Shown here one piece after another: positions 17,056 through 25,292 of a stretch of 64,000 nucleotides of DNA. A model generated the notes under the pieces. It did no database searches. It saw only the letters and a list, made by a program, of their open reading frames with translations, and had not been told where the DNA came from. The DNA comes from an uncultured Luminiphilus sp. (GTDB lineage Bacteria; Pseudomonadota; Gammaproteobacteria; Pseudomonadales; Halieaceae): NCBI GenBank assembly GCA_943787485.1, contig CALSMP010000005.1, positions 62,001 through 126,000 on the forward strand, given 5' to 3'. Numbering within the stretch: position 1 is the stretch's first letter; each line of letters opens with the position of its first letter. Position numbers and translations under genes: made by a program.

Positions 17056-18576
17056 GTGGTCGCTAGCGCCAATTCAGTCCCGGATGGAAGCCTTCTTGCC
17101 GCGATAGATTTGGGCAGTAATTCGTTCCATCTGATTGTCGCCCGCTTAGAGCACGGGGAGATCAAACCTGTGCATATGCTGGGAGAGCGAGTGCAATTAG
17201 GCGCCGGTCTTGAGCGGGGGCGCTTGGCGCCCGATGCCATGGACCGAGGGCTGGATTGCCTCGCACGGTTTGCTCAACTTTTGGAAAGCATGGATTTAGC
17301 TGGTGTTCGAGTTGTCGGGACCAATGCGCTACGACAGGCCAAAAATCGCCGAGAATTTACCCGCGCCGCGGAAAAGCTACTTGGGGTTCCCGTTGACGTG
17401 GTATATGGCCGTGAGGAAGCGCGGCTAATTTATCTCGGTGTTGCGCACACCCTAGCCGACGACGAAGCGAGCAGATTAGTGGTCGACATTGGTGGCGGAA
17501 GCACCGAATTTATTGTCGGAAGACGTTTCGAACCGCAACGACTGGTGAGTCTGCAGCTAGGGTGCGTTAGCTATGCACAAATGTTTTTCCCCGAGGGCAT
17601 TATCACCTCGAAAAACTTTAAGCGCGCCTATGAACATGCACTTGTCGAAGTGTCCCGTATCAAAAAACACTACCGCGCCCAGCATTGGGCCGAAGCCGTT
17701 GGCTCGTCAGGCACGCTTCAGGCCATCGAGTTACTCGTCCAGCATGCAGGCTGGCTTGAGAACGGTATCGACAGAAAATCCCTCGAGAAGCTGCGGAAAA
17801 AGCTGCTCAAATACCAACATGCCGATGAGATTGACCTCGAGGGACTCAATGACAAACGAAAGCATGTGATCACCGCCGGCGTTGCTATCGCCATGGCAAT
17901 TTTTGACGGCCTCGCCATTGAAATCATGCGCACTTCAAAAGGGGCCCTTCGTGAGGGACTTATCTACGACCTCGTCGGTCGACTGTCTCATGAGGACGTG
18001 CGTGAGCGGTCCATTGCCGCGATGGTATCGCGCTACGGCGCCGATGAAGGCGCCAGTCAGCTGGTGAGCGATCGATTAATTTGGCTAGCGCAAAGTGTAA
18101 AATCGGCGTGGGGATTAGACGACAGCCAAATCGAGCTCGCGGCTTGGGCGGGGCGCTGCCATGAAATAGGAACCGCGATTTCGCAGAAACACTACCACCA
18201 CCACTCCGCCTACCTCATTGAAAACACAGATATGCCAGGGTTTTCTCAAGATGAGCAGGAAATAATGGCGGTGTTCCTGAGGGGACAACGCGGCAAGATT
18301 GCCGCAGACTTGTTGTCCACCGTAGCTGACGAAGCTCGCGACAGCTTGGGGAAACTCACGGCCTTACTCAGGATAGCCGTTATGTTTAAGTGGAGCGAAT
18401 CCACTGAGGACTTTGACTCCCTGTCAGCGGTACCGGAAAAGAATAAGATCGTGATTTATGTCCCACTCGGCTGGCGAAAGCGTCACCCTCTGACCCTCTG
18501 GGAGATCAAAACATCGAAGAGCATCTTGGCTAAGCTCGGTGTGACCGTCACGCTTCGGAACAAGCGCGATAATTAG
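17056..18576 (+). CDS. ppx: Exopolyphosphatase / pppGpp phosphohydrolase (Ppx/GppA family)
   Basis: The protein of about 506 residues has the two ASKHA phosphate loops, DLGSNSFHL near residue 17 and DIGGGSTEF near residue 145, followed by the HD-like C-terminal region with GRCHEIGTAIS and HHHSAYLIEN. It cuts terminal phosphate from polyphosphate or pppGpp; the sequence alone does not separate the two. An ATG at 17050 is in frame, but AGGA (17046-17049) touches it; GTG 17056 is better spaced. A strong terminator follows at 18585. Confidence 0.9.
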   Translation: MVASANSVPDGSLLAAIDLGSNSFHLIVARLEHGEIKPVHMLGERVQLGAGLERGRLAPDAMDRGLDCLARFAQLLESMDLAGVRVVGTNALRQAKNRREFTRAAEKLLGVPVDVVYGREEARLIYLGVAHTLADDEASRLVVDIGGGSTEFIVGRRFEPQRLVSLQLGCVSYAQMFFPEGIITSKNFKRAYEHALVEVSRIKKHYRAQHWAEAVGSSGTLQAIELLVQHAGWLENGIDRKSLEKLRKKLLKYQHADEIDLEGLNDKRKHVITAGVAIAMAIFDGLAIEIMRTSKGALREGLIYDLVGRLSHEDVRERSIAAMVSRYGADEGASQLVSDRLIWLAQSVKSAWGLDDSQIELAAWAGRCHEIGTAISQKHYHHHSAYLIENTDMPGFSQDEQEIMAVFLRGQRGKIAADLLSTVADEARDSLGKLTALLRIAVMFKWSESTEDFDSLSAVPEKNKIVIYVPLGWRKRHPLTLWEIKTSKSILAKLGVTVTLRNKRDN

Positions 18577-18580
18577 TCAA

Positions 18581-18605
18581 AAAACCCTCCTAATCGGAGG
18601 GCTTT
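18581..18605. terminator. Bidirectional terminator between ppx and etfA
   Basis: CCCTCC (18585-18590) pairs with GGAGGG (18596-18601) around a five-base loop. Four A precede and CTTTC follows, so the hairpin can end both the rightward ppx transcript and the leftward etf transcript. The two genes converge here. Confidence 0.75.
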
Positions 18606-18631
18606 CTTGGCCACAGGCTATGCAATTCAGT

Positions 18632-19561
18632 CTAAATTGCCGCTTCAAATTCAGGTAACGCGGTAAAGAGATCGGCAACCAAGCCATAGTCGGCGACCTG
18701 AAAGATGGGCGCATCCTCATCTTTGTTAATCGCCACAATAACTTTGGAATCTTTCATACCCGCGAGGTGTTGGATGGCGCCCGATATTCCGACAGCGATA
18801 TAGAGATCCGGCGCCACGATTTTGCCGGTCTGACCGACTTGATAATCATTTGGCACAAAACCGGCATCCACCGCGGCACGGGAAGCCCCAATAGCGGCGC
18901 CCAGCTTATCCGCAATACCCTCAAGCAGCTGGAAATTATCGCCATTCTGCATACCCCGACCACCCGAGATGACCACCGACGCTGCGGTCAGCTCTGGCCG
19001 GTCTGATACGGCGACTTCCTCACTGACAAAACTGGATAGCCCCGCATCATGAACGGAGGCGACGGCCTCTATGCCAGCACTGCCCCCTTCCGCAGAAACA
19101 GCGTCAAACGCCGTTGTACGTACGGTGATGACCTTCTTTGGGTCTGAAGATTGCACCGTTGCTATCACGTTACCGGCGTAAATCGGTCGCGTGAAGGTAT
19201 CAGCGCTTTCCACTGAAATGACATCGGAGATTTGCGCCACATCGAGGAGCGCGGCGACGCGAGGCATCGTGTTTTTGCCCGCCGTCGTAGCGGGGGCAAC
19301 GATATTGTCATACTGGGCGCCGATTTCAGCGATAAGCAATGACACATTCTCGGCTAGCTGATTCGCATAGGCCGCGTTGTCTGCGCACAGTACTTTACCA
19401 ATATCCGGCACCTGCGCCGCCGCTTCAGCGGCTCCCCCACAATCAGCTCCCGCCACCAGAATATCCACTGCAGCACCCATCGCTTGTGCCGCGGCAACGG
19501 CATTCAGGGTTGCGACCTTGAGGCTTGAATTATCGTGTTCGGCAATTACCAATGTGCTCAT
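18632..19561 (-). CDS. etfA: Electron transfer flavoprotein alpha subunit
   Basis: EtfA binds FAD and, with EtfB, carries electrons from acyl-CoA dehydrogenases to ETF-ubiquinone oxidoreductase. The 309-residue protein has the C-terminal FAD domain with [31 protein letters not shown] and the ending [16 protein letters not shown]. The ATG overlaps the etfB stop by four bases (ATGA on the minus strand), so the two are one operon. The redox chain fits the several acyl-CoA genes in this window. Confidence 0.96.
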   Translation of the reverse strand: MSTLVIAEHDNSSLKVATLNAVAAAQAMGAAVDILVAGADCGGAAEAAAQVPDIGKVLCADNAAYANQLAENVSLLIAEIGAQYDNIVAPATTAGKNTMPRVAALLDVAQISDVISVESADTFTRPIYAGNVIATVQSSDPKKVITVRTTAFDAVSAEGGSAGIEAVASVHDAGLSSFVSEEVAVSDRPELTAASVVISGGRGMQNGDNFQLLEGIADKLGAAIGASRAAVDAGFVPNDYQVGQTGKIVAPDLYIAVGISGAIQHLAGMKDSKVIVAINKDEDAPIFQVADYGLVADLFTALPEFEAAI

Positions 19562-20310
19562 GAGATCACCTTCGCTTCATTCTTCAATTTGTCAACCAGC
19601 TGCGCCACATCCTCAACTTTGATACCCGCCGAACGCTCGGGGGGCGGTGCGACGCGCAACTGAACCAAGTGAGTCTTAAGTTCGACACCCAGATCTGCTG
19701 GCGTCGTCACGTCAAGCGGCTTCTTTTTGGCCTTCATAATGTTAGGCAGAGACGCGTAGCGCGGCTCGTTCAAGCGTAAATCCGTGGTCACTATCGCAGG
19801 CAGGTTCAATTTGAGGGTTTGCAAACCGCCGTCCACCTCACGCGTGACCAAGATCGATTCGCCATCAATTGTGATCTCGGAAGCAAATGTGCCCTGCGCC
19901 ATACTCGCCAACGCACCTAGCATCTGGCCGGTCTGATTGTTATCACCGTCAATGGATTGTTTACCCAAAATGACGAGCTTGGGCTGCTCCTTATCAACGA
20001 CGCCTTTGAGAAGCTTTGCTATCTCTAGCGGCTCCGGGCGGCCCTCTACCTCCACATGAATACCTCGATCAGCACCCAAGGCAAGCGCTGTCCTGATCTG
20101 CTCTTGGCACGCCTTATCACCAACCGATACGACCACCACCTCTGAGACGGTACCTGCTTCCTTGAGCCGAACTGCCTCTTCTACCGCAATTTCACAAAAG
20201 GGGTTGATCGCCATTTTAACGTTGTTTAATTCGACGTCGGACCCGTCGGCCTTTGCGCGAACTTTAACGTTGTAATCAACGACCCGCTTGACTGCCACCA
20301 ATGCTTTCAT
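19558..20310 (-). CDS. etfB: Electron transfer flavoprotein beta subunit
   Basis: The 250-residue EtfB has the N-terminal [18 protein letters not shown] and the AMP-binding and recognition-loop region [18 protein letters not shown] (about residues 117-134). The recognition loop near residues 188-205 ([16 protein letters not shown]) is the site that docks to acyl-CoA dehydrogenases. It is the first gene of the etfBA pair and is divergent from ETF-QO at 20555, with 244 nt between them. Confidence 0.96.
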   Translation of the reverse strand: MKALVAVKRVVDYNVKVRAKADGSDVELNNVKMAINPFCEIAVEEAVRLKEAGTVSEVVVVSVGDKACQEQIRTALALGADRGIHVEVEGRPEPLEIAKLLKGVVDKEQPKLVILGKQSIDGDNNQTGQMLGALASMAQGTFASEITIDGESILVTREVDGGLQTLKLNLPAIVTTDLRLNEPRYASLPNIMKAKKKPLDVTTPADLGVELKTHLVQLRVAPPPERSAGIKVEDVAQLVDKLKNEAKVIS

Positions 20311-20450
20311 AGTCTCCTCGGATGCTTATAGAGTTGATGCGATTTTGCGGCGCGCAGTGTAACATACTCAAAGTTCAAAAAGCCCCCGGTAACAGCATGC
20401 TTTTGGCTTAAGCATCGGGTATCTATGGGGTCAAAATCCGTCGCCTAGGT

Positions 20451-20481
20451 TTGGTCTCTAGGGATTACAGTCCCCTATAAT
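20451..20481 (+). promoter_or_regulatory. Candidate sigma-70 promoter of the ETF-QO gene
   Basis: A perfect -10 box TATAAT lies at 20476-20481, 74 nt before the ETF-QO start. TTGGTC at 20451-20456 could be the -35 box, but the 19-nt spacer is longer than ideal. The rest of the 244-nt divergent region shows nothing I can name; I found no PsrA-type GAAAC/GTTTC site. Confidence 0.4.
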
Positions 20482-20554
20482 CTGTAAGGATTGACGGTTT
20501 TAACAGCAGCAACCGGCCTTTTAGGATGGCCCGATTTGGCATGAGGAGCCTCGC

Positions 20555-22207
20555 ATGGAACGTGAATCAATGGAATTCGATGTCGTCATCGTTGGAGCGG
20601 GCCCTGCTGGCCTGTCCGCGGCGATCCGAACCATGCAGATTGCCGAGAAACAGGGGCGTGAAACCAGCGTTTGTGTCGTAGAAAAAGGATCGGAAGTAGG
20701 CGCTCATATCCTCTCTGGTGCCGTGCTCGAGCCGCGAGCGCTGAATGAACTGCTACCTGACTGGAAGGCGAAAGGTGCGCCGCTAAACACGGCGGTGACC
20801 GACGATACCTTCTTTTTCTACACCAGCGGTAAGTCAGCGATCAAACTGCCCAACTTTTTAATCCCAAAGCCGACCCATAACGAGGGTAACTATATCGTTT
20901 CCATGGGTAACGTCTGCCGCTGGCTCGCCGAACAAGCCGAGGGCATGGGCGTTGAGATTTATCCTGGATTCACCGCCGCGGAGATCCTTTACCACGATGA
21001 CGGCAGTGTCAAAGGAATCGCAACGGGTGAAATGGGGGTCGGCGCGGACGGCACGGAAAAAGACAGTCACGTCCCGAGCATGGAGTTGCATGCGAAATAC
21101 ACGCTGTTCGCCGAGGGCTGTCGCGGGCACCTCGGGAAACAGCTGATGAGTCAATTCGGGCTCTCCGAGGGAAAAGACCCCCAGCATTACGGCATCGGTA
21201 TTAAAGAAATCTGGGAGATTCCTGCCGAGCAGCATGAAGAGGGAAAGGTCGTGCACGGGCTAGGATGGCCTCTGTCAGAGAGTAAATCCTCAGGAGGTGC
21301 CTTTCTCTATCACGCCGAGAACCACCAGGTGTACATTGGTCTCATCACTGATTTGAACTACAGCAACCCCCACGTTAGCCCTTTTGAAGAATTTCAGCGC
21401 TGGAAAACGCACCCGGAGACCCAAAAGATTCTCGCGGGAGGGACCCGAATAGCCTATGGCGCACGCGCTCTTGCTAAAGGGGGTTGGAATTCACTTCCTA
21501 CCATGCACTTCCCGGGCGGTCTTTTGATTGGCTGCGATGCCGGCACGCTAAACAGTGTGAAAATCAAAGGAAACCATACGGCGATGAAGAGCGGCATGCT
21601 AGCCGCTGAAACTGTAATGGAGGCATTACAAACCGAGGGAACGCCTTCCGCAGATTTAGCGGGCTATCAACAAGCGCTGAAAAAATCCTGGCTGGGCAAG
21701 GAACTCTATACCACGAGAAACTTTGCTGGGTTCATGCATAAGTTCGGCTACATGGTGGGAGCGGGCCTTGTGTGGCTGGATCAAAATCTGTTTGGGGGCC
21801 GTCTGCCTTTTACCCTGCATGACACGAAACCTGACCATGCCTGCCTGACCCCAGCTGCTAGCGCTAAAACCATCAGCTACCCGAAGCCTGATAATGTGCT
21901 CACCTTTGATCGACTGTCATCGGTGTTTTTATCAAATACTAACCACGAAGAGGATCAGCCCTGCCATCTCACCCTGGTGAATCCCGATATTCCTATCCAG
22001 GAAAACTTACCCACCTATAACGAGCCCGCGCAGCGCTATTGCCCTGCCGGGGTCTACGAAATTGTGGAGGAGGCGACCGGACCGCGCTTTCAGATCAACG
22101 CCCAGAACTGCGTGCATTGTAAAACCTGTGATATCAAGGACCCGGCGCAAAACATCACCTGGGTAACCCCAGAGGGCTTTGGAGGCCCCAACTATCCCAA
22201 TATGTGA
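20555..22207 (+). CDS. Electron transfer flavoprotein-ubiquinone oxidoreductase
   Basis: The 550-residue membrane-associated enzyme takes electrons from ETF and passes them to ubiquinone. Near the N-terminus is the FAD motif VVIVGAGPAGLSAAIR. The C-terminal ferredoxin-like part holds the 4Fe-4S ligands in CPAGVY and CVHCKTCDIKDP, with the usual ending WVTPEGFGGPNYPNM. GAGGAG lies six to seven bases before ATG 20555; a second ATG at 20570 is also possible. It works with EtfBA, encoded divergently. Confidence 0.96.
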   Translation: MERESMEFDVVIVGAGPAGLSAAIRTMQIAEKQGRETSVCVVEKGSEVGAHILSGAVLEPRALNELLPDWKAKGAPLNTAVTDDTFFFYTSGKSAIKLPNFLIPKPTHNEGNYIVSMGNVCRWLAEQAEGMGVEIYPGFTAAEILYHDDGSVKGIATGEMGVGADGTEKDSHVPSMELHAKYTLFAEGCRGHLGKQLMSQFGLSEGKDPQHYGIGIKEIWEIPAEQHEEGKVVHGLGWPLSESKSSGGAFLYHAENHQVYIGLITDLNYSNPHVSPFEEFQRWKTHPETQKILAGGTRIAYGARALAKGGWNSLPTMHFPGGLLIGCDAGTLNSVKIKGNHTAMKSGMLAAETVMEALQTEGTPSADLAGYQQALKKSWLGKELYTTRNFAGFMHKFGYMVGAGLVWLDQNLFGGRLPFTLHDTKPDHACLTPAASAKTISYPKPDNVLTFDRLSSVFLSNTNHEEDQPCHLTLVNPDIPIQENLPTYNEPAQRYCPAGVYEIVEEATGPRFQINAQNCVHCKTCDIKDPAQNITWVTPEGFGGPNYPNM

Positions 22208-22226
22208 GCCGCAAACTTATAGCTTG

Positions 22227-22817
22227 TCAGGCCAGCTTAAAAGCAATTCCATTGCTGGTTACAACGCCATTTACATCGACTCTTTCAGCAAGGCGATACC
22301 AGGCCGCGCGGGTAAACAGCGCTGTTAGGCCATTATCCAGGGTTACATAGGCCGCGCCGGCGGCTTTTGGCTCAAAAGCGAGGGTGTGCCGGCTGTCCAG
22401 TGGAATTTGCCCGCCGGTATTAAGGGTCAGGATGAGGGTCTCCGGTGACCTACCTGCGAGAGGCTCAGCATCAACTACCCTCAAAGGATGCATAACGACC
22501 GCCACTACCACCTTCTCGACGGGCGTAACCAGATAGTACTCGCCATCACCCTCGATCCGAAGAATGCTTGCAAACAAGTTAACGAGTTCTTGGCGCCTGA
22601 TTGGGGCACCGGCGTGCCACCAAGATCCGTCAGCCCGGATCTCCATGCCGATATCGCCACAATGCGTCGGATTCCACAAACCCACCGGCGGTGAGGGCCG
22701 GCTGGTGATCCGGTCCGGCCCTTCGAACATGTCGTAGTGAGCACCATCGGCACCCAATTCAGCGGCGATCGCCGCAAGCCCGCCTAGAGACGCTGGCTTT
22801 TCCTCCCCCGGATTCAA
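22227..22817 (-). CDS. DUF1285 domain protein
   Basis: The 196-residue protein matches DUF1285, recognisable from VGLWNPTHCGDIGMEI, the DGSWWHAGAPIRRQELV block and YLVTPVEKV. Members are proteobacterial and of unknown function; the fold is thought to be two related beta-rich halves. A TTG at 22817 is the start, with GGGGAG six bases upstream, 15 nt after the ppiD stop, so it is likely co-transcribed with ppiD. It converges with ETF-QO, with only 19 nt between stops. Confidence 0.78.
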   Translation of the reverse strand: MNPGEEKPASLGGLAAIAAELGADGAHYDMFEGPDRITSRPSPPVGLWNPTHCGDIGMEIRADGSWWHAGAPIRRQELVNLFASILRIEGDGEYYLVTPVEKVVVAVVMHPLRVVDAEPLAGRSPETLILTLNTGGQIPLDSRHTLAFEPKAAGAAYVTLDNGLTALFTRAAWYRLAERVDVNGVVTSNGIAFKLA

Positions 22818-22832
22818 CCCCAGCTCCCCAAG

Positions 22833-24707
22833 CTATCGAATAACAATGTCAGCGTTTTGACGAAGTGCCATACGATATTCGAGCAGGGAAAGCTGGCCCT
22901 GTACCTCTCCAAGTTGGCTGACAAGCTGATCAGCCTCCCCCGGCACCAGGCTCGCGACGTTTCCAGGCGTTACGCGGGCCAGCTCCACAATGGCTACGTC
23001 ACCCCCCGGAAGCTCTACCTTATCGATCGTTGCGGGGCCGGCGGTTTGCATATCAAAAGCGAGCCTGACAACTTCCGGGGGCAATAACCCCCCAGAACGT
23101 CGGGCACCCAGTTCTACCCGCCACTCATAACCATCGGTGTTTGCGATTTCCTCGAGGGTTTCACCTGCGCTGACTCGCCGCCTAACCTCACCCACAAGAT
23201 TCTGGTACGCCTCATCGGTGGCTGTCGTTTCAAGCTCTACCCGAATGTCATCCTCCACCTCATTGAGTGACAATCGTCGTGAAGGCAGCTTCTGATTTAT
23301 TCGGGTCACCAGGAAACGATTACCCGATAGCTCTAACACAGCCGAATTATTGCCCAACTCATAAACCTCTTCTTCGAACAACGCGTCTCGAGCAGCGGCA
23401 TCATCGAAAACCCCTGAACCGGCCGAGCGGCTAATGCCCGAAGCACTTTGGACCAATAGTCCTAGAGCATCAGCGGGTTGCTTTAAATCACCAGCACTGA
23501 AAACCATCTCTCGGAGGCTTTCAACCGTTGCAAGCAGTACTTGCTCAGCCTCGGATTGCTGAATTGCTAGCTCTAACTCTGCTCGCAAGGCCGTATAGTC
23601 CGGTGCGTCAGTGGCCACGCGCTCTTCTACGCGGATAAAGTGAACCCCCGCGTCGGTTTCAACGGGGGAAGAAATTTCGCCGATGCCGAGTTCGGCAATG
23701 GCCGCTTCCATAGGCTCTGGAAACACCGAGCCATCGGTAAAGCCTAACTGGCCACCAGTGCTGGCAGAGCCAATGTCATCCGACGTCTCCCCAGCAATGA
23801 CAGAAAACTCTTCGCCAGACGCCAGTCGAGCTGCTACGTCGTCGATGCGGGTCGCATACTCTTCGGCGCTCTCGTTATCACGTTGGACGAGTAAGATATG
23901 TGCCACGCTAGTCTGCTCGCTGACCTCATAATCCGCGGCGACGTCATCAAATTGTGCGTCAACCACTTCCTGGTCAACCGGCTGTATAAAATCCTCACGC
24001 GACAGCAAAATGTAGTCGGCGACGACCTCCTCTTCGGTGGTATATCGCTGTAGATTGCTTTGATAGAAAGATGAAACGTCCTCAGCGGTCACCGCAATTG
24101 ACCCTTGAATAGCCTCGCTAGGTACAAGCAGATATCTGACATCCCTCTCCTCTGCCCCCACCACCGCAGCCAGTTCAAGCTCCCGTGCCGTGGTGAAATC
24201 TGATGCTGAAACCGCGACTTGCAACTGGTTCAGCATGATCTGCTGGGCCTGCTCTCGGCGAAACCGCTCGGGGGTGTATCCCGCGTTAGCCAGAACCACT
24301 TTGTATTGATCGGGATCAAATTGGCCGCCCACCATAAAGGCTTCGATGCTAGCGACCAGCTCGCCAATAGTACGGCTCGACGCAGCAAGGGCCTTTGCCT
24401 CTGCCTGCTGTAGCAGCAACGTGCGCTCTATGAGTCCCTCGAGCGCACGGGGGCTTATCCGATCATCATCCAGCATCGCTGGGTCGACACTGTCGCCGAA
24501 AATTTGCATCAACTGGCGCTTTTGGTTTTCGACGGCGATTTGCAGCTCCTGCGGCGTGATCTCCACACCGTTAACATCAGCAACAGAGGTGCCACTGCCT
24601 CCAAACAAGACTGACTCTAGGCCAAAACCTGCAAAGGAGAGCACGATAAGTAGGACCAAAACCCGGGCCGCCGTACTTTGAGCACCCGATCTCAAGGATT
24701 GCATCAT
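22833..24707 (-). CDS. ppiD: Membrane-anchored periplasmic chaperone/peptidyl-prolyl isomerase PpiD
   Basis: PpiD is held by one N-terminal membrane segment (VLVLLIVLSFAGFGL, about residues 16-30) and works at the exit of the Sec channel on newly exported proteins. The 624-residue protein has a SurA-N-like region after the anchor and a parvulin domain at about residues 265-360 (AHILLVQRD, GGQLGFTDGSVFPEPM, GVHFIRVE). Its place after lon and hupB is the usual gammaproteobacterial order. ATGs at 24707 and 24704 are equivalent choices. Confidence 0.92.
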   Translation of the reverse strand: MMQSLRSGAQSTAARVLVLLIVLSFAGFGLESVLFGGSGTSVADVNGVEITPQELQIAVENQKRQLMQIFGDSVDPAMLDDDRISPRALEGLIERTLLLQQAEAKALAASSRTIGELVASIEAFMVGGQFDPDQYKVVLANAGYTPERFRREQAQQIMLNQLQVAVSASDFTTARELELAAVVGAEERDVRYLLVPSEAIQGSIAVTAEDVSSFYQSNLQRYTTEEEVVADYILLSREDFIQPVDQEVVDAQFDDVAADYEVSEQTSVAHILLVQRDNESAEEYATRIDDVAARLASGEEFSVIAGETSDDIGSASTGGQLGFTDGSVFPEPMEAAIAELGIGEISSPVETDAGVHFIRVEERVATDAPDYTALRAELELAIQQSEAEQVLLATVESLREMVFSAGDLKQPADALGLLVQSASGISRSAGSGVFDDAAARDALFEEEVYELGNNSAVLELSGNRFLVTRINQKLPSRRLSLNEVEDDIRVELETTATDEAYQNLVGEVRRRVSAGETLEEIANTDGYEWRVELGARRSGGLLPPEVVRLAFDMQTAGPATIDKVELPGGDVAIVELARVTPGNVASLVPGEADQLVSQLGEVQGQLSLLEYRMALRQNADIVIR

Positions 24708-24778
24708 GACTATATTCTTCCAATTCGCGCCACGAGCTCATGGCGGCAAGCGTACTCCGAAGACCGAAGCACAATTAC

Positions 24779-24800
24779 AAAAAAAGGCGCCGAGGCGCCT
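24779..24800 (-). terminator. Rho-independent terminator after hupB
   Basis: Read on the minus strand, AGGCGC and GCGCCT form a six-base GC stem around a four-base loop, followed by seven T. The flanking GGCGCC copies on the left and right allow alternative pairings. It separates hupB from ppiD. Confidence 0.75.
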
Positions 24801-24858
24801 CCCATCAGCGCCTCATCAAAGAGGCGCCATTATAAACCCTACTACAGAGAAGGTTAGC

Positions 24859-25131
24859 TTAGTTGCAAGCGTCCTTCAGCGCCTTGCCCGCCTTGAAGCT
24901 GGGGGCATTTGAGGCGGCTATCTGGATGGTATCACCCGTGCGGGGGTTTCTGCCCTCACGCGCAGCCCTGTGCTTCACCGCAAAGGTGCCAAAGCCTACA
25001 AGCGAAACGGTTTCCTGTTTGCTTAACGCAGACGTAATAGCGCCCAGCGCAGCATCAAGAGCACGACCAGCGGAGGCCTTGGACAAGTCAGCTTCGGTGG
25101 CGATAGCATCAATCAGATCGTTTTTATTCAC
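24859..25131 (-). CDS. hupB: DNA-binding protein HU-beta
   Basis: The 90-residue protein is a complete HU/IHF-type nucleoid protein: [11 protein letters not shown] opening, the dimer core, and the DNA-arm motif [11 protein letters not shown] choose GTG 25131 because the protein family begins with MNK and GAGGG stands eight bases before it; the open frame extends 13 codons further upstream without similarity. Neighbouring lon and ppiD are the usual context. The last residues KALKDACN include an unusual cysteine. Confidence 0.95.
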   Translation of the reverse strand: MNKNDLIDAIATEADLSKASAGRALDAALGAITSALSKQETVSLVGFGTFAVKHRAAREGRNPRTGDTIQIAASNAPSFKAGKALKDACN

Positions 25132-25292
25132 GGAGTTATCCCTCTTTGTTGTTTGTGCTTCGGATAGCACTGTTTGTTACGGCCGGATTTACAGGTTATA
25201 CCGCGCTTTAGCTTAGGGTCAACGGCAAACAGCCAATTTTTGAGCCTATATCACGGTTTCTGAACTAAACTATCCCAGTAAGCTATTAACCG